Part shown: piece after piece, positions 55,566-64,000 of the stretch
Numbering within the stretch: the stretch's first letter is position 1
Layout: the number at the start of each line of letters is the position of its first letter
Assembly: GCA_002717655.1 (NCBI GenBank)
Contig: PBAY01000017.1
Coordinates: forward strand, 1 to 64,000
Reading direction: 5' to 3'
Source: Phycisphaerae bacterium
Lineage (GTDB): Bacteria > Planctomycetota > Phycisphaerae > Phycisphaerales > SM1A02
DNA length: 64,000 nt
Notes under the pieces: model-generated
What the model was told of the DNA's origin: nothing
Seen by the model: only the letters and a program-made list of their open reading frames with translations
Databases searched by the model: none
Made by a program: the position numbers and the translations under genes

Positions 55566-56560
55566 TGCATTCGATCAGCGACGTTCGCAACGTATTCCCG
55601 AACCTGAACCAGCGCCTCATCGACTCTGGAACCTGGTCGCATCGCATACAGATCATCGGAAAGGAAGCAGATACGGTCTTCGCTCACGGCTCTAAGGGAA
55701 CTCCAGAGCGGATCACCTTCGAACATGGCCCGGGAGGTCTCAGCCGGACCATGGAACAGGACCATCAACAGATCCGGATCAAACTCAATCACGGTCTCCA
55801 TGGTCAACGGTGCAAGGCCACGATAGACCTTGTGGGAGACGAGCCCATCGGGCCCCATGCGACCACCGGCATGACTGACCAGATCACCCAGATAGGTGTC
55901 TGGAAGAAACGCATAGAAGGAATGGGGTGTACCGAAGATGGCCAGTACGTTGATCTGCTGATCTTCAGGGACCGTCACAGGCGCCGTGATTCTGGATGCA
56001 AGGTCCGAAGCTACAAGATCAGCCTCGACCGACTTGCCGGCAATCTCTCCAAGCGTGCGAATGTGTTCCATGACACTGTTGACGGATTCAACATCCATCA
56101 TGATCACTTCGGCTCCAGTCACTTCTGCAATCTGTGGCATGAACTGGGCATAGATACTGCCAGTGACAATGTAATCAGGATCGACTGCAATCAACTGTTC
56201 CAGATTGGGGCCCGCACTGTGATCCAATTGAACCGTTGGAATACCACTCCATGATTCAGGAGCCAGACCACGAAGACCAGGAACGCACACGGGCTCAATG
56301 CCCATGGCAATCAACTGGTCCACAGCAAAGGGAAGCAATGAGGCGATGCGTGGTTGAACTGCTTCAATGACTGAAGTTTCGACTTCTGCGGTGGCACTGG
56401 TAGGTGTCAGTACACCCTCATCATCCGACTTGTTGTTGAACACGAAGACGAAGGCGACACCAAGCAGGCAGGCCACGACGGCAATGGCCGTATTGGCGAT
56501 ACCTCTGCGAGTCCTCATGGACCAATGATCAGATGAACAAATCAAACTGCGATTAAACAT
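55562..56560 (-). CDS. Heme/siderophore-type periplasmic binding protein
   Basis: A FepB/BtuF-like substrate-binding protein of 332 residues from an ATG at 56560 with GGTGG upstream; an in-frame ATG at 56518 is possible. A membrane helix follows R-T-R-R-G (I-A-N-T-A-I-A-V-V-A-C-L-L-G-V-A-F-V-F), so it may be anchored rather than free. The body has the expected two-lobe pattern: A-V-Q-P-R-I-A-S-L-L-P ... I-A-M-G-I-E-P-V ... L-I-A-V-D-P-D-Y-I-V-T-G and L-G-D-L-V-S-H-A-G-G. First gene of the importer operon; a Fur-like box lies about 100 bases upstream. Ligand class cannot be fixed. Confidence 0.87.
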   Translation of the reverse strand: MFNRSLICSSDHWSMRTRRGIANTAIAVVACLLGVAFVFVFNNKSDDEGVLTPTSATAEVETSVIEAVQPRIASLLPFAVDQLIAMGIEPVCVPGLRGLAPESWSGIPTVQLDHSAGPNLEQLIAVDPDYIVTGSIYAQFMPQIAEVTGAEVIMMDVESVNSVMEHIRTLGEIAGKSVEADLVASDLASRITAPVTVPEDQQINVLAIFGTPHSFYAFLPDTYLGDLVSHAGGRMGPDGLVSHKVYRGLAPLTMETVIEFDPDLLMVLFHGPAETSRAMFEGDPLWSSLRAVSEDRICFLSDDLYAMRPGSRVDEALVQVREYVANVADRMQ

Positions 56561-56662
56561 GATCCACCATTTCTTGAAGTACATGAAGCCGGAAAGCACT
56601 CAAAGGGATCCAGCAGAAGTTGCCAGGTACAAATCAACACAACAAGGCAAAATCGAACTTGT

Positions 56663-56677
56663 TGAGACTAATTCTCA
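56663..56677. promoter_or_regulatory. Fur-like box between the binding-protein and TPR genes
   Basis: TGAGACTAATTCTCA: a 7-1-7 dyad matching six of seven pairs and the TGAGA-N5-TCTCA core exactly; one extra T/A pair extends it on each side. It lies in the 246-base divergent gap and could control both the importer operon and the TPR gene. Confidence 0.7.
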
Positions 56678-56806
56678 ATTATGGTATCAAACGCCACATC
56701 CCTTGAATAGCCCTTTCTTGAGTCTCTTGGCTGCCTCATGGATCGTCTTCGATCTCTCTATGATCCCTGTTGGCCAGATCAGCCCAAACCTGTGGAGAAC
56801 TCAGCA

Positions 56807-58471
56807 ATGCTTACAACGATCACCCTGCTGACCCTCGCGGCATACCAGCCCGCCAAGACTCCAGAACTACCCGAGGTTGGACCCCCACCAGCCATGATTC
56901 TGGAACGGCTGGGCGAACACCGCAGAGCGATCTCCACGGACTCCGAAGAAGCGCGTCGCTGGTTTGATCAAGGCCTCGCCCTGATGTTCGGCTACAACTT
57001 CGACGGTGCAATTGCCTCGTTCCGTCAGGCAACCGTCCATGATCCTAAGTGCGCCATGGCCTGGTGGGGTATCGCCTACTCCGCCGGACCGAATCAGAAC
57101 AACCCAGCGATCATTCCCCCCAAGGATCAATGGAGCTACGCCGCCGCCCAGCGTGCCATTGAACTCAAGGACAAAGAGTCCCCTGCCAACCAGGCCCTGA
57201 TCGAGGCCATCGGTCATCGTTATCAGTACCCGATGCCTGAGGATCTGACGGAACAGGATGAGGCCTATCTCGCGGCCATGATGAAGGTCCATGAACAGTT
57301 CCCGATGGATCCGGATATTTCCGTCTGGACTGCGGAAGCAATGATCGTCACGCAACCCTGGGAATACTGGTCACTGGAAGGTGAGCCGTTGAACCGCACA
57401 CCTCAATTCCGCGCGATGCTCGAAGGCGTCATGGAACTCAATCCAAACCACCCCGCTGCCAATCATCTGTATATCCATGCGATGGAAGCTTCACCATGGC
57501 CGGAACTCGCGGAACCTGCAGCGGATCGACTCATTGATCTGATTCCCGCATCAGGACACCTGGTCCACATGCCTTCACATATCTGGATGCAGACCGGACG
57601 CTATGACGATGCTGCGGACTGCAACCGTCGGGCCGCCGCACTTGATGACGCCTGGTTCGAATCAGACCCGAACGCAGGTGAGTATCGCTTCTACATGGCG
57701 CACAACCGTCACTTCCTGGCCTTTGCCGCAACCATGCAGGGCCGAAAGCGTGAAGCGGTAGCCGCTGCACGCGCCATCATGGAGGAAGTTCCCGCTGAGC
57801 TGATGGAAGCCATGGGCTGCTTCAGCGATGGGGTTGCTGCCTGCAAATGGCATGTCCTCACTCGCTTCGGCATGTGGGATGAAATCCTCACGGAACCAGA
57901 AGCTCCTGAGTGGGCCGCAATCAATCGCTGCCTTCGCCACTATGCTCGCGGAGTCGCCTACGCCAACACCGGGCGCATCGAAGAAGCCCGTAAGGAACTG
58001 AAGGCTTTCGACAAGGCCGTGACCATGATTCCAGAAGGTGAATGGGTCATGGGCAATCAGCCCGCCGTTGACATCATGCCACTTGGCAGACTGGTCCTCG
58101 AAGGCGAGATTGAATTCAAGGCAGGCAATCGCGCCAAGGGCCTCGAGCTTCTTGGTCAGGCGGTCGAGCTGGAAGAGACCTTCAAGTATGCCGAGCCTGC
58201 ACCCTGGATGATGCCCGCACGTCATGCCTATGGTGCTCTGCTCATCGTCGATGGCAAGCACAAGAAAGCTGAACAAGTCTATCTTCGTGACCTTGAGATC
58301 TTCCCTGCCAATGGATGGGCCTTGCTTGGATTGCGTGATGCACTTCGAGGGCAGGACCGCCATGAAGAAGCTGCACAGATCGACAAGGCTTTCCGACAGG
58401 CGTGGAAAAGTGCTGATGTCATGCCACCCGCCTCATGCTACTGCGGCGAACCTGTTGCCAAGTCAAACTGA
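56807..58471 (+). CDS. Exported TPR protein in the iron island
   Basis: A 554-residue protein from the ATG at 56807 with GGAG upstream; an in-frame ATG at 56738 is too far up. It begins with a short hydrophobic signal (M-L-T-T-I-T-L-L-T-L-A-A) and is full of TPR-like helices (R-R-W-F-D-Q-G-L-A-L-M-F-G-Y-N-F-D-G-A-I-A-S-F-R-Q-A-T; C-A-M-A-W-W-G-I-A-Y). The C-terminus ends S-C-Y-C-G-E-P. It belongs to a group of exported TPR proteins often seen in planctomycetes and other marine bacteria; its function is unknown. The divergent Fur-like box ties it to iron control. Confidence 0.85.
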   Translation: MLTTITLLTLAAYQPAKTPELPEVGPPPAMILERLGEHRRAISTDSEEARRWFDQGLALMFGYNFDGAIASFRQATVHDPKCAMAWWGIAYSAGPNQNNPAIIPPKDQWSYAAAQRAIELKDKESPANQALIEAIGHRYQYPMPEDLTEQDEAYLAAMMKVHEQFPMDPDISVWTAEAMIVTQPWEYWSLEGEPLNRTPQFRAMLEGVMELNPNHPAANHLYIHAMEASPWPELAEPAADRLIDLIPASGHLVHMPSHIWMQTGRYDDAADCNRRAAALDDAWFESDPNAGEYRFYMAHNRHFLAFAATMQGRKREAVAAARAIMEEVPAELMEAMGCFSDGVAACKWHVLTRFGMWDEILTEPEAPEWAAINRCLRHYARGVAYANTGRIEEARKELKAFDKAVTMIPEGEWVMGNQPAVDIMPLGRLVLEGEIEFKAGNRAKGLELLGQAVELEETFKYAEPAPWMMPARHAYGALLIVDGKHKKAEQVYLRDLEIFPANGWALLGLRDALRGQDRHEEAAQIDKAFRQAWKSADVMPPASCYCGEPVAKSN

Positions 58472-58494
58472 ACGACACTCACAGAACGCTGACG

Positions 58495-60147
58495 CTACTG
58501 ATTCGTTTCAGGCTTGATGCCCTGCCAGGTCACGATTGGCACATATCCATGCGCCATCTTTGCTGGGGGATCCACGAAGATCGCTGGATCAAATTGAGCC
58601 AGCTCGCCTCCAGTCGGATCAGCCATGTAGGTTCCATCGATGGGCCATGACTGATGCATCTGCTCGATCAGTTTCTGAAGACGCTCCCGCTCCTGGGTCG
58701 ACCAGTCGAACTGCTGGAAGACGGGCTGATCAATGAAGCGATACCAGTAGTAACGGACGGTTGAACCATCAGCCAGTCTTGTCTCGAAAGGACCGGCAAC
58801 CGGACCCGGACTGGCCCAGGAGCCTGCCAGAGGTTCGGCTGAATACGGAGGAGGAGTGCGGCGAGGGCCTGGAAACTCCTGTTTCAGAAGCCCCGTTTCT
58901 TCAGGCACCTCACTCGACGAGATGGACTCGCGTCTGTCCTCATGATTGCGGAAGTACGTCGGGAATCTGGCCATGCCATCCTTGATCTCCACCTGATCAC
59001 TCCATTGAAGGCCGAAGACATTGCCCTCGAAGACCGTCGGCTTGGCCAGACGATTGATGCCGGTGATCCGCTTTTCATTCTGACGATAAGTCACGGAGCC
59101 GGTGCCCACGTCGGGATTTGACGCGCCGTCTAAGTTGAACTCACCCGTAGGTGCAGATCCTCCCTGTCGCCATTTCAGGACATCGTCATATAGCGCAGCC
59201 TTGGAATACATCGTGACGTCACGAACCAGAACCGTTCGATTATCCTCATCGACGGGAAATTGCAGCTGTGGGATACGTGCATACAACACCCCCTCTTGAT
59301 CTTCTGCCAGAAACTCCGGAACGGTATTGATCTCCATCGATCCGGCAACCGGTCCCGAAGCCGGACGACTGTCCAGACAACGACCATGATCAAACGGATA
59401 GTCCCGTGAGATGCGACTCCAGCACTCTGGCAGGTAATACGCCAGAGGCCCCTTGAAGTTGGTGGCATTCAGAAACAACGTCCAGCTGTTGGAACCCGTC
59501 GGCTGCGGATCTTCACGTGGATCGGTCAAGGGCAACGCCATGTAGGCATAGCCGAGTTGCTCACCCTTCGGGACACCCGCAAAGGTCAGACCATCAGGCG
59601 GAATCAACAGTCGATTGCTCACCTGAGCAATACCAAGCATGTCATCGGCAAGCGGCCGGCTGCTGTGAAAGAAGGGCCAGCCAGGTGATGCGACTTCCGT
59701 GGTGTAGCAGTTGGGTGTTGCATTCATGCTGAACTTGGGTGGCCCGTAATGAAAACGGTTCCCGGCCCAGTAACCCAGACCACCCTCGACGGTCTGAAAG
59801 ACGCTGCCATAGGTTGGCCCGCGTTCAGGCCAGTTGTCACGGGCAATGGTTCCAACCGGACACAGTGGTTCGGTCTTGTTGTCGGAGCTGTCGGGCGTCA
59901 ACCAGGTTGAGGGAAGTCCGATCTGAAACCCACGGATTGGCCGTTCGATCAATGACCACACGCCTGCATAGAAGCCGGCGCCGTAGCGGAACTCCTGCGG
60001 TGTCCCGCCAGCATGCGACCCGATGTAACCATGCAGACCTCGATGCTCAAGCCGGACCTGAGGCTCACTGGACAAGGCTGGAACAACAAGCATGGCTGCC
60101 ACGGCGAGAACACTGCAAGACTTCAAACCTTTGACATTCCTGTACAT
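58495..60147 (-). CDS. Exported protein of unknown family
   Basis: A 550-residue protein from the ATG at 60147 (AAGGG upstream). A signal peptide (K-S-C-S-V-L-A-V-A-A-M-L-V-V-P-A-L-S-S|E-P) is followed by a Trp/Tyr/Pro/Gly-rich beta-type body (G-L-G-Y-W-A-G-N-R-F-H-Y-G-P-P). Cys residues are sparse and no catalytic motif is obvious. I do not recognise it; such size and composition fit a glycoside-binding or outer-surface protein, but that is only a guess. It converges with the TPR gene. Confidence 0.72.
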   Translation of the reverse strand: MYRNVKGLKSCSVLAVAAMLVVPALSSEPQVRLEHRGLHGYIGSHAGGTPQEFRYGAGFYAGVWSLIERPIRGFQIGLPSTWLTPDSSDNKTEPLCPVGTIARDNWPERGPTYGSVFQTVEGGLGYWAGNRFHYGPPKFSMNATPNCYTTEVASPGWPFFHSSRPLADDMLGIAQVSNRLLIPPDGLTFAGVPKGEQLGYAYMALPLTDPREDPQPTGSNSWTLFLNATNFKGPLAYYLPECWSRISRDYPFDHGRCLDSRPASGPVAGSMEINTVPEFLAEDQEGVLYARIPQLQFPVDEDNRTVLVRDVTMYSKAALYDDVLKWRQGGSAPTGEFNLDGASNPDVGTGSVTYRQNEKRITGINRLAKPTVFEGNVFGLQWSDQVEIKDGMARFPTYFRNHEDRRESISSSEVPEETGLLKQEFPGPRRTPPPYSAEPLAGSWASPGPVAGPFETRLADGSTVRYYWYRFIDQPVFQQFDWSTQERERLQKLIEQMHQSWPIDGTYMADPTGGELAQFDPAIFVDPPAKMAHGYVPIVTWQGIKPETNQ

Positions 60148-60262
60148 GCTGCCGCCCTTCCTTGTCCTGAATGTAGCTTGATTAGACTGCTGAACCATAC
60201 CCAATTGAAGCTACATTCACACTCCTTCGGGTGTTGTGCTCGAATTGGAACCCTTCATGAGA

Positions 60263-60310
60263 ATTGTCTTTGACTGACAATGGATCTCGGCTTCTAATTG
60301 ACTATCAATT
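60263..60310. promoter_or_regulatory. Two AT-rich dyads upstream of the beta-helix gene
   Basis: ATTGTC-TTTGACT-GACAAT (60263-60281) and AATTGA-CTA-TCAATT (60296-60310). The AATTG and TTGTC elements recall the large palindrome before the Fur/Zur-family gene, though the arrangement differs. They lie in the divergent gap before the ATG at 60331. Confidence 0.35.
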
Positions 60311-60330
60311 GGCTTGAAACAGGATGCCTC

Positions 60331-61461
60331 ATGCAACACCTCCAATCACTCCTGCTGGCCTGCAGTCTGACCACCGGTATCTGCCTGGCGGACACCATCA
60401 ACGTGCCTGAAGATCATGCAACGATCCAGAGTGCGATCGATGCTTCCGTGGATGGAGATCTGATCCTCGTTGCACCGGGCCTCTATAACGAGTTCGACAT
60501 CCAGTTCGGAGGCAAGGGCGTCACGCTTCGCGGCAGCATCGGATCCGATGGACTTCCAACTACGGCGATCACTTCCGGTGATCAGGGCAGGATCATGCTC
60601 ATCGGTCATCAGGAGATTGATCCCACGTTGGAGAACCTGGTCTTCACCGCCTCGACGGCCGACACCGCCGTGATGTCATTCCACTCCGATGCCACGTTCC
60701 GTAACTGCACGTTCAGCAACAACTCAGGCTTCCTCGGCGGAGGCTACTACAACCTCAACGGGGCACCTGACTTCATCGACTGTCGCTTCATCGGCAACAC
60801 CGGCACCTGGGGCGGAGGCTATGCCTGCTGGGAAACCGGCCAGATGAAACATCCCAACTTCACACGTTGCGTGTTCGAAGGCAATACTGGCGAGATCGGC
60901 GGAGGAATGGCCAATCTTCGAAGTCAACCGATCATGACCGAGTGCACCTTTGTCGACAATCAAGCCACCATCGGAGGTGGCATCTACAACGATGGCGATT
61001 CCTGCTGCCCGCAGTGGAATGGGAACATCACCTTGATTGATTGTCTGCTGGAGAACAATCAGGCCTCTGAATCAGGAGGCGGTCTGTACAACGCGATCTT
61101 CGGGCTTCCCGTGATCGAGGGTACGACCTTCAGCAACAACACCGCTGCTGTTTTCGGAAGTGGCATGTTCAGTGAAGATGAAATGATCCCGACGGTCCGT
61201 GACTCGATCTTCTGTGCCAATGAAGGGACCTCGGAACAGATCAGCGGCCCCTGGACGGATGATGGCAACAATTCCATCGAGTCCAGCTGTCCTGAACCCT
61301 GCCTGGGTGATTTCGACCAGAGCGGGACGGTAGGCGTCGACGACCTGCTGTCGCTGCTTGCTGCCTATCAGGTCAATGGAAACGGTGACTGTGACGACGA
61401 TGGCGACACCGATGTCGATGATCTCCTGATCCTGATCGGACGTTGGGGACAGTGCCCTTGA
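60331..61461 (+). CDS. Secreted right-handed beta-helix protein with C-terminal dockerin
   Basis: A 376-residue exported protein from the ATG at 60331 (AGGA upstream). A signal peptide (L-L-L-A-C-S-L-T-T-G-I-C-L-A) is followed by T-I-N-V-P-E-D-H-A-T-I-Q-S-A-I-D, the usual start of this family, and several G-G-G-x-Y/M-x-N repeats with C-x-F-x-x-N, typical of parallel beta-helix/PMP-like proteins. The C-terminus is a dockerin-like pair (D-F-D-Q-S-G-T-V-G-V-D-D-L-L ... D-D-D-G-D-T-D-V-D-D-L-L) ending W-G-Q-C-P. Probably a surface polysaccharide-binding or lyase-like protein. No lyase active site is visible. Confidence 0.88.
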   Translation: MQHLQSLLLACSLTTGICLADTINVPEDHATIQSAIDASVDGDLILVAPGLYNEFDIQFGGKGVTLRGSIGSDGLPTTAITSGDQGRIMLIGHQEIDPTLENLVFTASTADTAVMSFHSDATFRNCTFSNNSGFLGGGYYNLNGAPDFIDCRFIGNTGTWGGGYACWETGQMKHPNFTRCVFEGNTGEIGGGMANLRSQPIMTECTFVDNQATIGGGIYNDGDSCCPQWNGNITLIDCLLENNQASESGGGLYNAIFGLPVIEGTTFSNNTAAVFGSGMFSEDEMIPTVRDSIFCANEGTSEQISGPWTDDGNNSIESSCPEPCLGDFDQSGTVGVDDLLSLLAAYQVNGNGDCDDDGDTDVDDLLILIGRWGQCP

Positions 61462-61467
61462 AGCCGC

Positions 61468-62535
61468 TCAACCGCAGTCCTCACCGAAGACACTGAGCAT
61501 GAAGAGCAGGTCATCGGTATCCACGTCATCATCACCATCGACATCTGAATCGGTTCCAGTCTGGCCCCAGTCACCGATGAGCTGCAGGATGTCCTCGACA
61601 TTGATTTCCTGATCGCCGTTCACATCTCCGGGACAGTCAACCACGACCTCACAGCCATTGAGAAAGTCACCGATGTAGGCTTCCTGAATTGAATTCATGC
61701 CATGGTTCGCAAACCCGCGGACATGGACCACATCCCCATCGAGATAGACATACTCGTAGGTATCTCCATCAATCAGATCACCTTCCCCGATGATCGCGTT
61801 CCCCTGATACCCCTGAGTGATGGCTACGAAGAAGATGGCCCACTGCGCTGGTATGAAGCTGACACCAACGCTTGATTCACCTCCGTAGTAGGGGATGAAG
61901 TCATTGACGTTGGAAACCGCGAGATAGCGACGATCAGGTATCACGAAATGTGACTGGTCATATCCACAGGATTCCACATCTGGATCCGTCTCACCACTCG
62001 GGCCATAGAACACTCCTTCAGCGAACATCGGCTCGATCAACTGCGAGACCACGGCCACGATCTCCGTCAGGCCGGGGTTGTCATTTTCGATCAGAATCCG
62101 ATTGGCGAATGAAGCACCATTGGAGAACCCAAGCACGCTGATGCGATCAGGATTCACGTTGTCACAGCTCTGGATCTGTTCGATCAGCTCCCCCACCATT
62201 TCAAGATCGGGGGCGTCACTGTTCTCGGCGCAGATGTTCCAGCTGTTGGCATATCCACTGGGCGCAACCAACGCATGGCATTCCAGAAGGTTGCGAAACC
62301 CGGGAATCATGCCCGGCCCATTGCCGCCATTGCCGTGCAACAGGATACAGACCGGAAATCCACCTGCAGGTGGAGGACCGTCTGGAACATCAACCGCCAC
62401 TTCGTAGGTCCAGCCCGAAGGCTCCTGTGACCAGCTCTTCTCGATGCTGAGATCAGTGTTGTTCGAGAGATCCGCTGCCTGAAGAGAACAGTTGATGAGT
62501 CCAAGTACGACGGTGGAAATGAGTGTCTGGTTCAT
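61468..62535 (-). CDS. Secreted polyester/feruloyl esterase-like hydrolase with C-terminal dockerin
   Basis: A 355-residue exported alpha/beta hydrolase. A signal peptide (residues 1-20) is followed by the L-L-H-G-N-G-G-N-G oxyanion-hole region and the nucleophile elbow G-F-S-N-G-A-S, as in PHB-depolymerase/LpqC-type esterases. A likely catalytic His lies in F-A-N-H-G-M-N. The C-terminus is a dockerin-like pair (D-V-N-G-D-Q-E-I-N-V-E-D-I-L ... D-D-D-V-D-T-D-D-L-L) ending E-D-C-G. It probably cleaves an ester in an external polymer. It ends 7 bases from the convergent beta-helix gene. Confidence 0.87.
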   Translation of the reverse strand: MNQTLISTVVLGLINCSLQAADLSNNTDLSIEKSWSQEPSGWTYEVAVDVPDGPPPAGGFPVCILLHGNGGNGPGMIPGFRNLLECHALVAPSGYANSWNICAENSDAPDLEMVGELIEQIQSCDNVNPDRISVLGFSNGASFANRILIENDNPGLTEIVAVVSQLIEPMFAEGVFYGPSGETDPDVESCGYDQSHFVIPDRRYLAVSNVNDFIPYYGGESSVGVSFIPAQWAIFFVAITQGYQGNAIIGEGDLIDGDTYEYVYLDGDVVHVRGFANHGMNSIQEAYIGDFLNGCEVVVDCPGDVNGDQEINVEDILQLIGDWGQTGTDSDVDGDDDVDTDDLLFMLSVFGEDCG

Positions 62536-62595
62536 GAACCCACTGTACCGAATGAGTCATCAATAACATCCCCGAATTCTCAGACAAATCACGGA

Positions 62596-63558
62596 TCAGA
62601 GTTGTTCTGCTGCCGCCTGGCCGCTGGCCAGCGCATGACTCACGGTCGGCCCAAGGCACCAGTCGCCACAGGCGATCAGACCGCGGTCGAGATCAGAGAT
62701 GCAATCCAGCCCCACGGGCCTGGAAACAATCGCATGTCGCCATCGATGCACGGTTGCAGTGGCTTCCACGGCTTCACCCGTAATCCGACTGCAGGATTCC
62801 ACCAAAGCCGACTGAACGGAATCATGATCATCTTCAAGATGTTCACGGCTCCACTGCTATGTAGCCAGACCTACCCAGGCCGGGCTTGCCGAACGCCCGG
62901 GCTTGGAAGACTGCACCGCCAACAATCCCAGCGGCTCTTCTTCAGGAACCAATGCATCCCATTCCAACCGTGGAAGCGAATCGCCCTCAAGCATGAGAGA
63001 CCAGACTGGATCGTATTGAGCTGTTTCAAGCTCAGTGATGCCACTGAAACCGACAGGCTTCAGGAGATCGATAGCCTGAGGAGCAGGAATGGCAACCACC
63101 ACCCTGCTTGCCGCAAGACTGTTCGGCTCACCTTCCTGTTCAATGACCCAGTGATCATCCATTCGGGAAAGTGATGCCGCCCGGAATCCGAACTCCACAT
63201 CAAGATCCGAAGCCAGATGCTTTACCACCTCGTTCATGGCAGGAATACCGATCCGCCAATGATCGCCTGCAAACTTCGGAGGGGCCATCCCATCCGGCAT
63301 CCTTGGCGACCATCGGCCCGAGACGCCTGCTTCATCCCAACCATGGATGATCTCATTTCCACGTGGATCATCCGTTGCCAGGAACTGGCATCCATGATCC
63401 AACCTTGCTGAGGAGCCGCGACGCGTGCTCAACCGGCCACCGGGACCTCGACCCTTGTCGATGACACGTACGGACCGACCCTTTGCGGCCAGCACTCCTG
63501 CACACGTGAGCCCCGCAGGGCCCGCTCCGATTACAACAACATCAAGCAACTTGTTCAT
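62596..63558 (-). pseudogene. Renalase-like FAD oxidoreductase gene interrupted by an in-frame amber codon
   Basis: The frame starts at the ATG at 63558 with a clear FAD/NAD-binding start (V-V-V-I-G-A-G-P-A-G-L-T-C-A) and continues as a renalase-like amine/NAD(P)H oxidoreductase (G-G-R-L-S-T-R-R at 42-49). At 62857-62859 a TAG stop interrupts it, but the same frame reads on without any shift into Q-W-S-R-E-H-L-E and then H-R-W-R-H-A and C-G-D-W-C-L-G-P, the C-terminal motifs of the family, to a stop at 62596. CAG to TAG is one base change. Either the gene is recently broken, there is a sequencing error, or the amber codon is read through. Annotated as pseudogene because intact function is doubtful. 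Confidence 0.75.
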
Positions 63559-63588
63559 GAGCGGAGCATTGTAGAACGATGGACTCCA

Positions 63589-64000
63589 TCAGGTCGGAGG
63601 AGATTCCGGGATTCGCACATACAACGGCAATGTTCCAACAGACTTGAAACCCATCCGTTCATAGACCGGTGCTCCAACAAGCGAGGCCTGCAGCACAGCC
63701 ATCGAAGCCCCTGTATTCCTGAGTGCCGAGACGGCTAATCCAGTCACTGCTTCACCCAGACCTCGTCTCCGAAACTCTTTCCTGGTCGCCACGCAGTAGA
63801 CCCCGCCCATGGTGCCGTCATGAAACGACATCGACGTGGCCACCATCTGATCGTCATTGAAGACCGCAAAATGCTCAACTGCCATTCCTTCAGGAAGTTC
63901 CTGATGACCGAACATGGCGCCCACTGGGGTCGGGATCTCATAGCCCTCACACATCGCCTCCACCCAGGTATCGCCCTCCTGCTCGATGTCAATGGCACGC
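63589..64000 (-). CDS. GNAT-family acetyltransferase, 5' end outside window
   Basis: The frame is open to the right edge, so the start is missing; a GTG at 63963 is unlikely to be the true start. The GNAT core is clear: the acetyl-CoA loop with R-R-x-G-L-G (R-R-R-G-L-G-E-A-V-T) is preceded by a beta strand (G-G-V-Y-C-V-A-T), and the C-terminal Y-E-R-M-G-F is typical. It should transfer an acetyl group from acetyl-CoA to an unknown amine. Confidence 0.85.
   Translation of the reverse strand, partial: RAIDIEQEGDTWVEAMCEGYEIPTPVGAMFGHQELPEGMAVEHFAVFNDDQMVATSMSFHDGTMGGVYCVATRKEFRRRGLGEAVTGLAVSALRNTGASMAVLQASLVGAPVYERMGFKSVGTLPLYVRIPESPPT

Noticed and set aside
57662-58363. 233-residue minus-strand frame inside the TPR gene
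   Set aside because: Antisense to a clear TPR protein; it is a shadow of its codon bias.
62596-62860. Frameshift between two halves of the renalase-like gene
   Set aside because: Both halves are in the same frame; the break is a single in-frame TAG.

Overview
The window looks like chromosomal DNA of a marine planctomycete, most likely class Phycisphaerae. The pointers are secreted proteins ending in dockerin-like Ca-binding repeats with a W-G-x-C signature, a PEP-CTERM protein, a planctomycete-type pseudopilin, Notch-like LNR modules, and transmembrane Ser/Thr kinases carrying TPR or WD40 C-termini. Codon use and GC content look uniform, and I see no rRNA, tRNA, CRISPR array, integrase or insertion sequence. 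Both ends of the window cut a gene.

Layout. 0-4 kb: an Asp/His-rich repeat protein (cut by the left edge) and a pseudopilin, divergent from a Fur/Zur-family regulator overlapping an amino-acid permease; a 42-bp imperfect palindrome lies between them. 4-7 kb: a large secreted M6-type metalloprotease with VWA, dockerin and LNR modules. 7-13 kb (minus): an AlgJ/AlgX-like and AlgI acetylation pair, a metallophosphatase, and a bacterial photolyase-like protein that has lost its Fe-S cysteines. 13-15 kb: a degenerate SDR, a small membrane protein, an unknown helical protein and an NTF2-like protein. 15-26 kb: kinase-TPR, a giant secreted LNR/FG-GAP/dockerin protein, katG and a triplicated Cys-module protein. 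26-31 kb: a ferric-iron ABC operon (binding protein, EfeO-like M75 protein, permease, ATPase) with a Fur-like box. 31-34 kb: kinase-WD40.

34-46 kb is the least familiar part. It holds a tandem pair of small internally duplicated proteins, a membrane-anchored Mrr-type nuclease, and a coupled plus-strand operon. The operon encodes a HEPN-like/DUF11-like 1158-aa protein, a 1402-aa membrane AAA/STAND-like ATPase with TPRs, and a 242-aa duplicated beta-rich protein. I rate this the best candidate for an undescribed signalling or conflict system; the function is inferred.

46-64 kb: a PEP-CTERM protein, a beta-lactamase/YdhR fusion, then an iron/heme island (kelch protein, PepSY protein, heme oxygenase, heme or siderophore ABC transporter, TPR protein). 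A shared TGAGA-N5-TCTCA palindrome lies at four intergenic sites, upstream of the ferric operon, the kelch gene, the PepSY gene pair and the heme/siderophore ABC operon, which suggests one iron regulon. The right end holds an unrecognised exported protein, a beta-helix dockerin protein, an esterase-dockerin protein, a renalase-like oxidoreductase interrupted by an in-frame amber codon, and a truncated GNAT acetyltransferase.
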